Positions 4,810 to 5,488 of a stretch of 5,488 nucleotides of DNA are shown piece by piece (within the stretch, counting starts at the first letter, position 1; every line of letters begins with the position of its first letter). Below the pieces are notes generated by a model. That model saw nothing but the letters and a program-made list of their open reading frames with translations, was not told the DNA's origin and searched no databases. The position numbers were made by a program, and so were the translations under genes. Source of the DNA: Candidatus Phaeomarinibacter sp. (lineage in GTDB: Bacteria > Pseudomonadota > Alphaproteobacteria > CGMCC-115125); the NCBI GenBank assembly GCA_028279995.1, contig JANQMQ010000657.1, forward strand, positions 1-5,488. Reading direction: 5' to 3'.

Positions 4810-5488
4810 CGCGACCACCATCAAACAACGGTGAGGTAGCGTTGCATCCGTTGCTGGTGCGTCAGTTGCGGCGTGCACAGAACGTGGACGGACACGTTGA
4901 TCAGGCAGAGCTTATCAAGCTGGTTGATGCCGCCTATCGCGAGAACGACGCCACATCTGCCCGCAGCCGACATGCCACAAAGCTCATGTCGGACGAGATG
5001 CTTGAGCTGAATCAGGCCCTCGAAGAAGAAGCCGAAGCCACGTTTCATGCCATCATCTCAAGTGTCGATGAAGGCGTCATTCTCGCAACACCAGACCTTG
5101 TCGCGGAATTCGCGAACAGCGCCGCGGAGACCATTCTTGGGTACGACTCGATAGAGATAGGTGGCAAGAGCCTTCACTCTTTCCTGCCAACCCTCAAGAT
5201 CGGGGCCGGCGAACAGAGCCTGGTGGCGAAACACCGTGATGGATCAGACCTCTTCTTGATCATAACCCTGAGCACCATCAGTCGAAGCTCAACACCCCAT
5301 GTCATCTGTGTGCTGAAGGACATGACCGCACAGCACGAGAAGGAAATGGAACTGACCACAACCAGCGCCCGCCTGCAGGCGGTTCTGGACAATGTGGGCC
5401 ACGGCATCATGATGGTCGACCAGACAGGCATGATCACGGCATGGAACCGTCGGCTGTGCGACGTTCTGCTTCTCGACCCGGACTTCGT
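4806..5488 (+). CDS. PAS-domain sensor protein, probable histidine kinase N-terminus (3' truncated by window)
   Basis: The frame is open from ATG 4806 to the window end, giving 227 residues with no stop. Seen: an N-terminal segment LHPLLVRQLRRAQ and a helical region LIKLVDAAYRENDA...RSRHATKLMSDEMLELNQAL (about 36-72), typical of PAS kinases paired with FIST proteins; a coiled-coil-like connector; a first PAS domain (about 80-178: FHAIISSVDEGVIL, EFANSAAETILGYDS, KHRDGSDLFL, CVLKDMTAQHEKE); and the beginning of a second (from 189: RLQAVLDNVGHGIMMVDQTG then ITAWNRRLCDVLLLDPDF), of the PAS_7 kind. HisKA, ATPase and receiver domains would be expected beyond the window, so 'histidine kinase' is inference; a diguanylate cyclase or another output is possible. 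The start overlaps the FIST stop by 4 nt. GGTGAGG is only 1 nt from this ATG, and an in-frame TTG at 4842, 5 nt after a second GGTGAGG, is a real alternative. Confidence 0.8.
   Translation, partial: MTRPPSNNGEVALHPLLVRQLRRAQNVDGHVDQAELIKLVDAAYRENDATSARSRHATKLMSDEMLELNQALEEEAEATFHAIISSVDEGVILATPDLVAEFANSAAETILGYDSIEIGGKSLHSFLPTLKIGAGEQSLVAKHRDGSDLFLIITLSTISRSSTPHVICVLKDMTAQHEKEMELTTTSARLQAVLDNVGHGIMMVDQTGMITAWNRRLCDVLLLDPDF
4830..4836 (+). promoter_or_regulatory. Alternative Shine-Dalgarno for a TTG start at 4842
   Basis: GGTGAGG lies 5 nt before an in-frame TTG (4842), codon 13 of the PAS gene, whose next residues HPLLVRQLRR begin the recognisable part. The same heptamer occurs at 4798-4804, too close (1 nt) to ATG 4806. 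The sequence alone does not decide which start is used. Confidence 0.4.

Noticed and set aside
1..5488. CRISPR array, tRNA, insertion sequence or att site
   Set aside because: No regularly spaced direct repeats, cloverleaf-like segments, transposase frames or terminal inverted repeats were seen; coding genes fill nearly all the window.

Overview
The window is GC-rich (about 60% by eye), densely coding and bacterial. Gene content points to Alphaproteobacteria: a short CheZ-like phosphatase, a FIST-domain protein overlapping a multi-PAS sensor gene, and tightly packed GTG/ATG-started genes. That placement is inference from family knowledge; no rRNA, tRNA, mobile element or CRISPR array is visible to confirm it.

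Left part (1-2345, + strand): three tightly packed genes. They are the C-terminal part of a GT4-type glycosyltransferase (truncated by the window edge), a class I SAM-dependent methyltransferase whose GTG start lies inside the glycosyltransferase's 3' end, and a 377-residue alpha/alpha-toroid protein of the kind often labelled 'prenyltransferase', starting 2 nt after the methyltransferase stop. The layout implies co-transcription and probably translational coupling. A glycan or glycolipid-type pathway is a reasonable inference, but the product cannot be named from this sequence.

Middle (2298-2930, - strand): a second, unrelated class I methyltransferase (Methyltransf_24-like) runs convergently. 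Its last 48 bp overlap the last 48 bp of the toroid gene antisense.

Right part (3002-5488, + strand): a signalling block. It starts after a 71-bp divergent intergenic region with a 173-residue CheZ-like phosphatase carrying both the catalytic DxxxQ motif and a CheY-binding-like C-terminal peptide. A 133-bp intergenic region (3525-3657 without the hairpin overlap) follows; it contains a striking ~20-bp imperfect hairpin whose 3' arm covers the Shine-Dalgarno sequence of the next gene. That gene encodes a complete FIST-domain (FIST_N + FIST_C) sensory protein and overlaps by 4 nt (ATGA) a PAS-domain protein that runs off the window end, probably the N-terminus of a sensor histidine kinase. The simplest reading is that the FIST protein senses a small ligand and partners with the PAS kinase, while the CheZ-like protein removes phosphate from a receiver encoded outside the window. 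No other chemotaxis gene is visible here.

Most interesting points: the SD-occluding hairpin before the FIST gene, the CheZ-like/FIST/PAS-kinase grouping, and the toroid protein, which has repeated QW-like motifs but no recognised cyclase or prenyltransferase catalytic motif.
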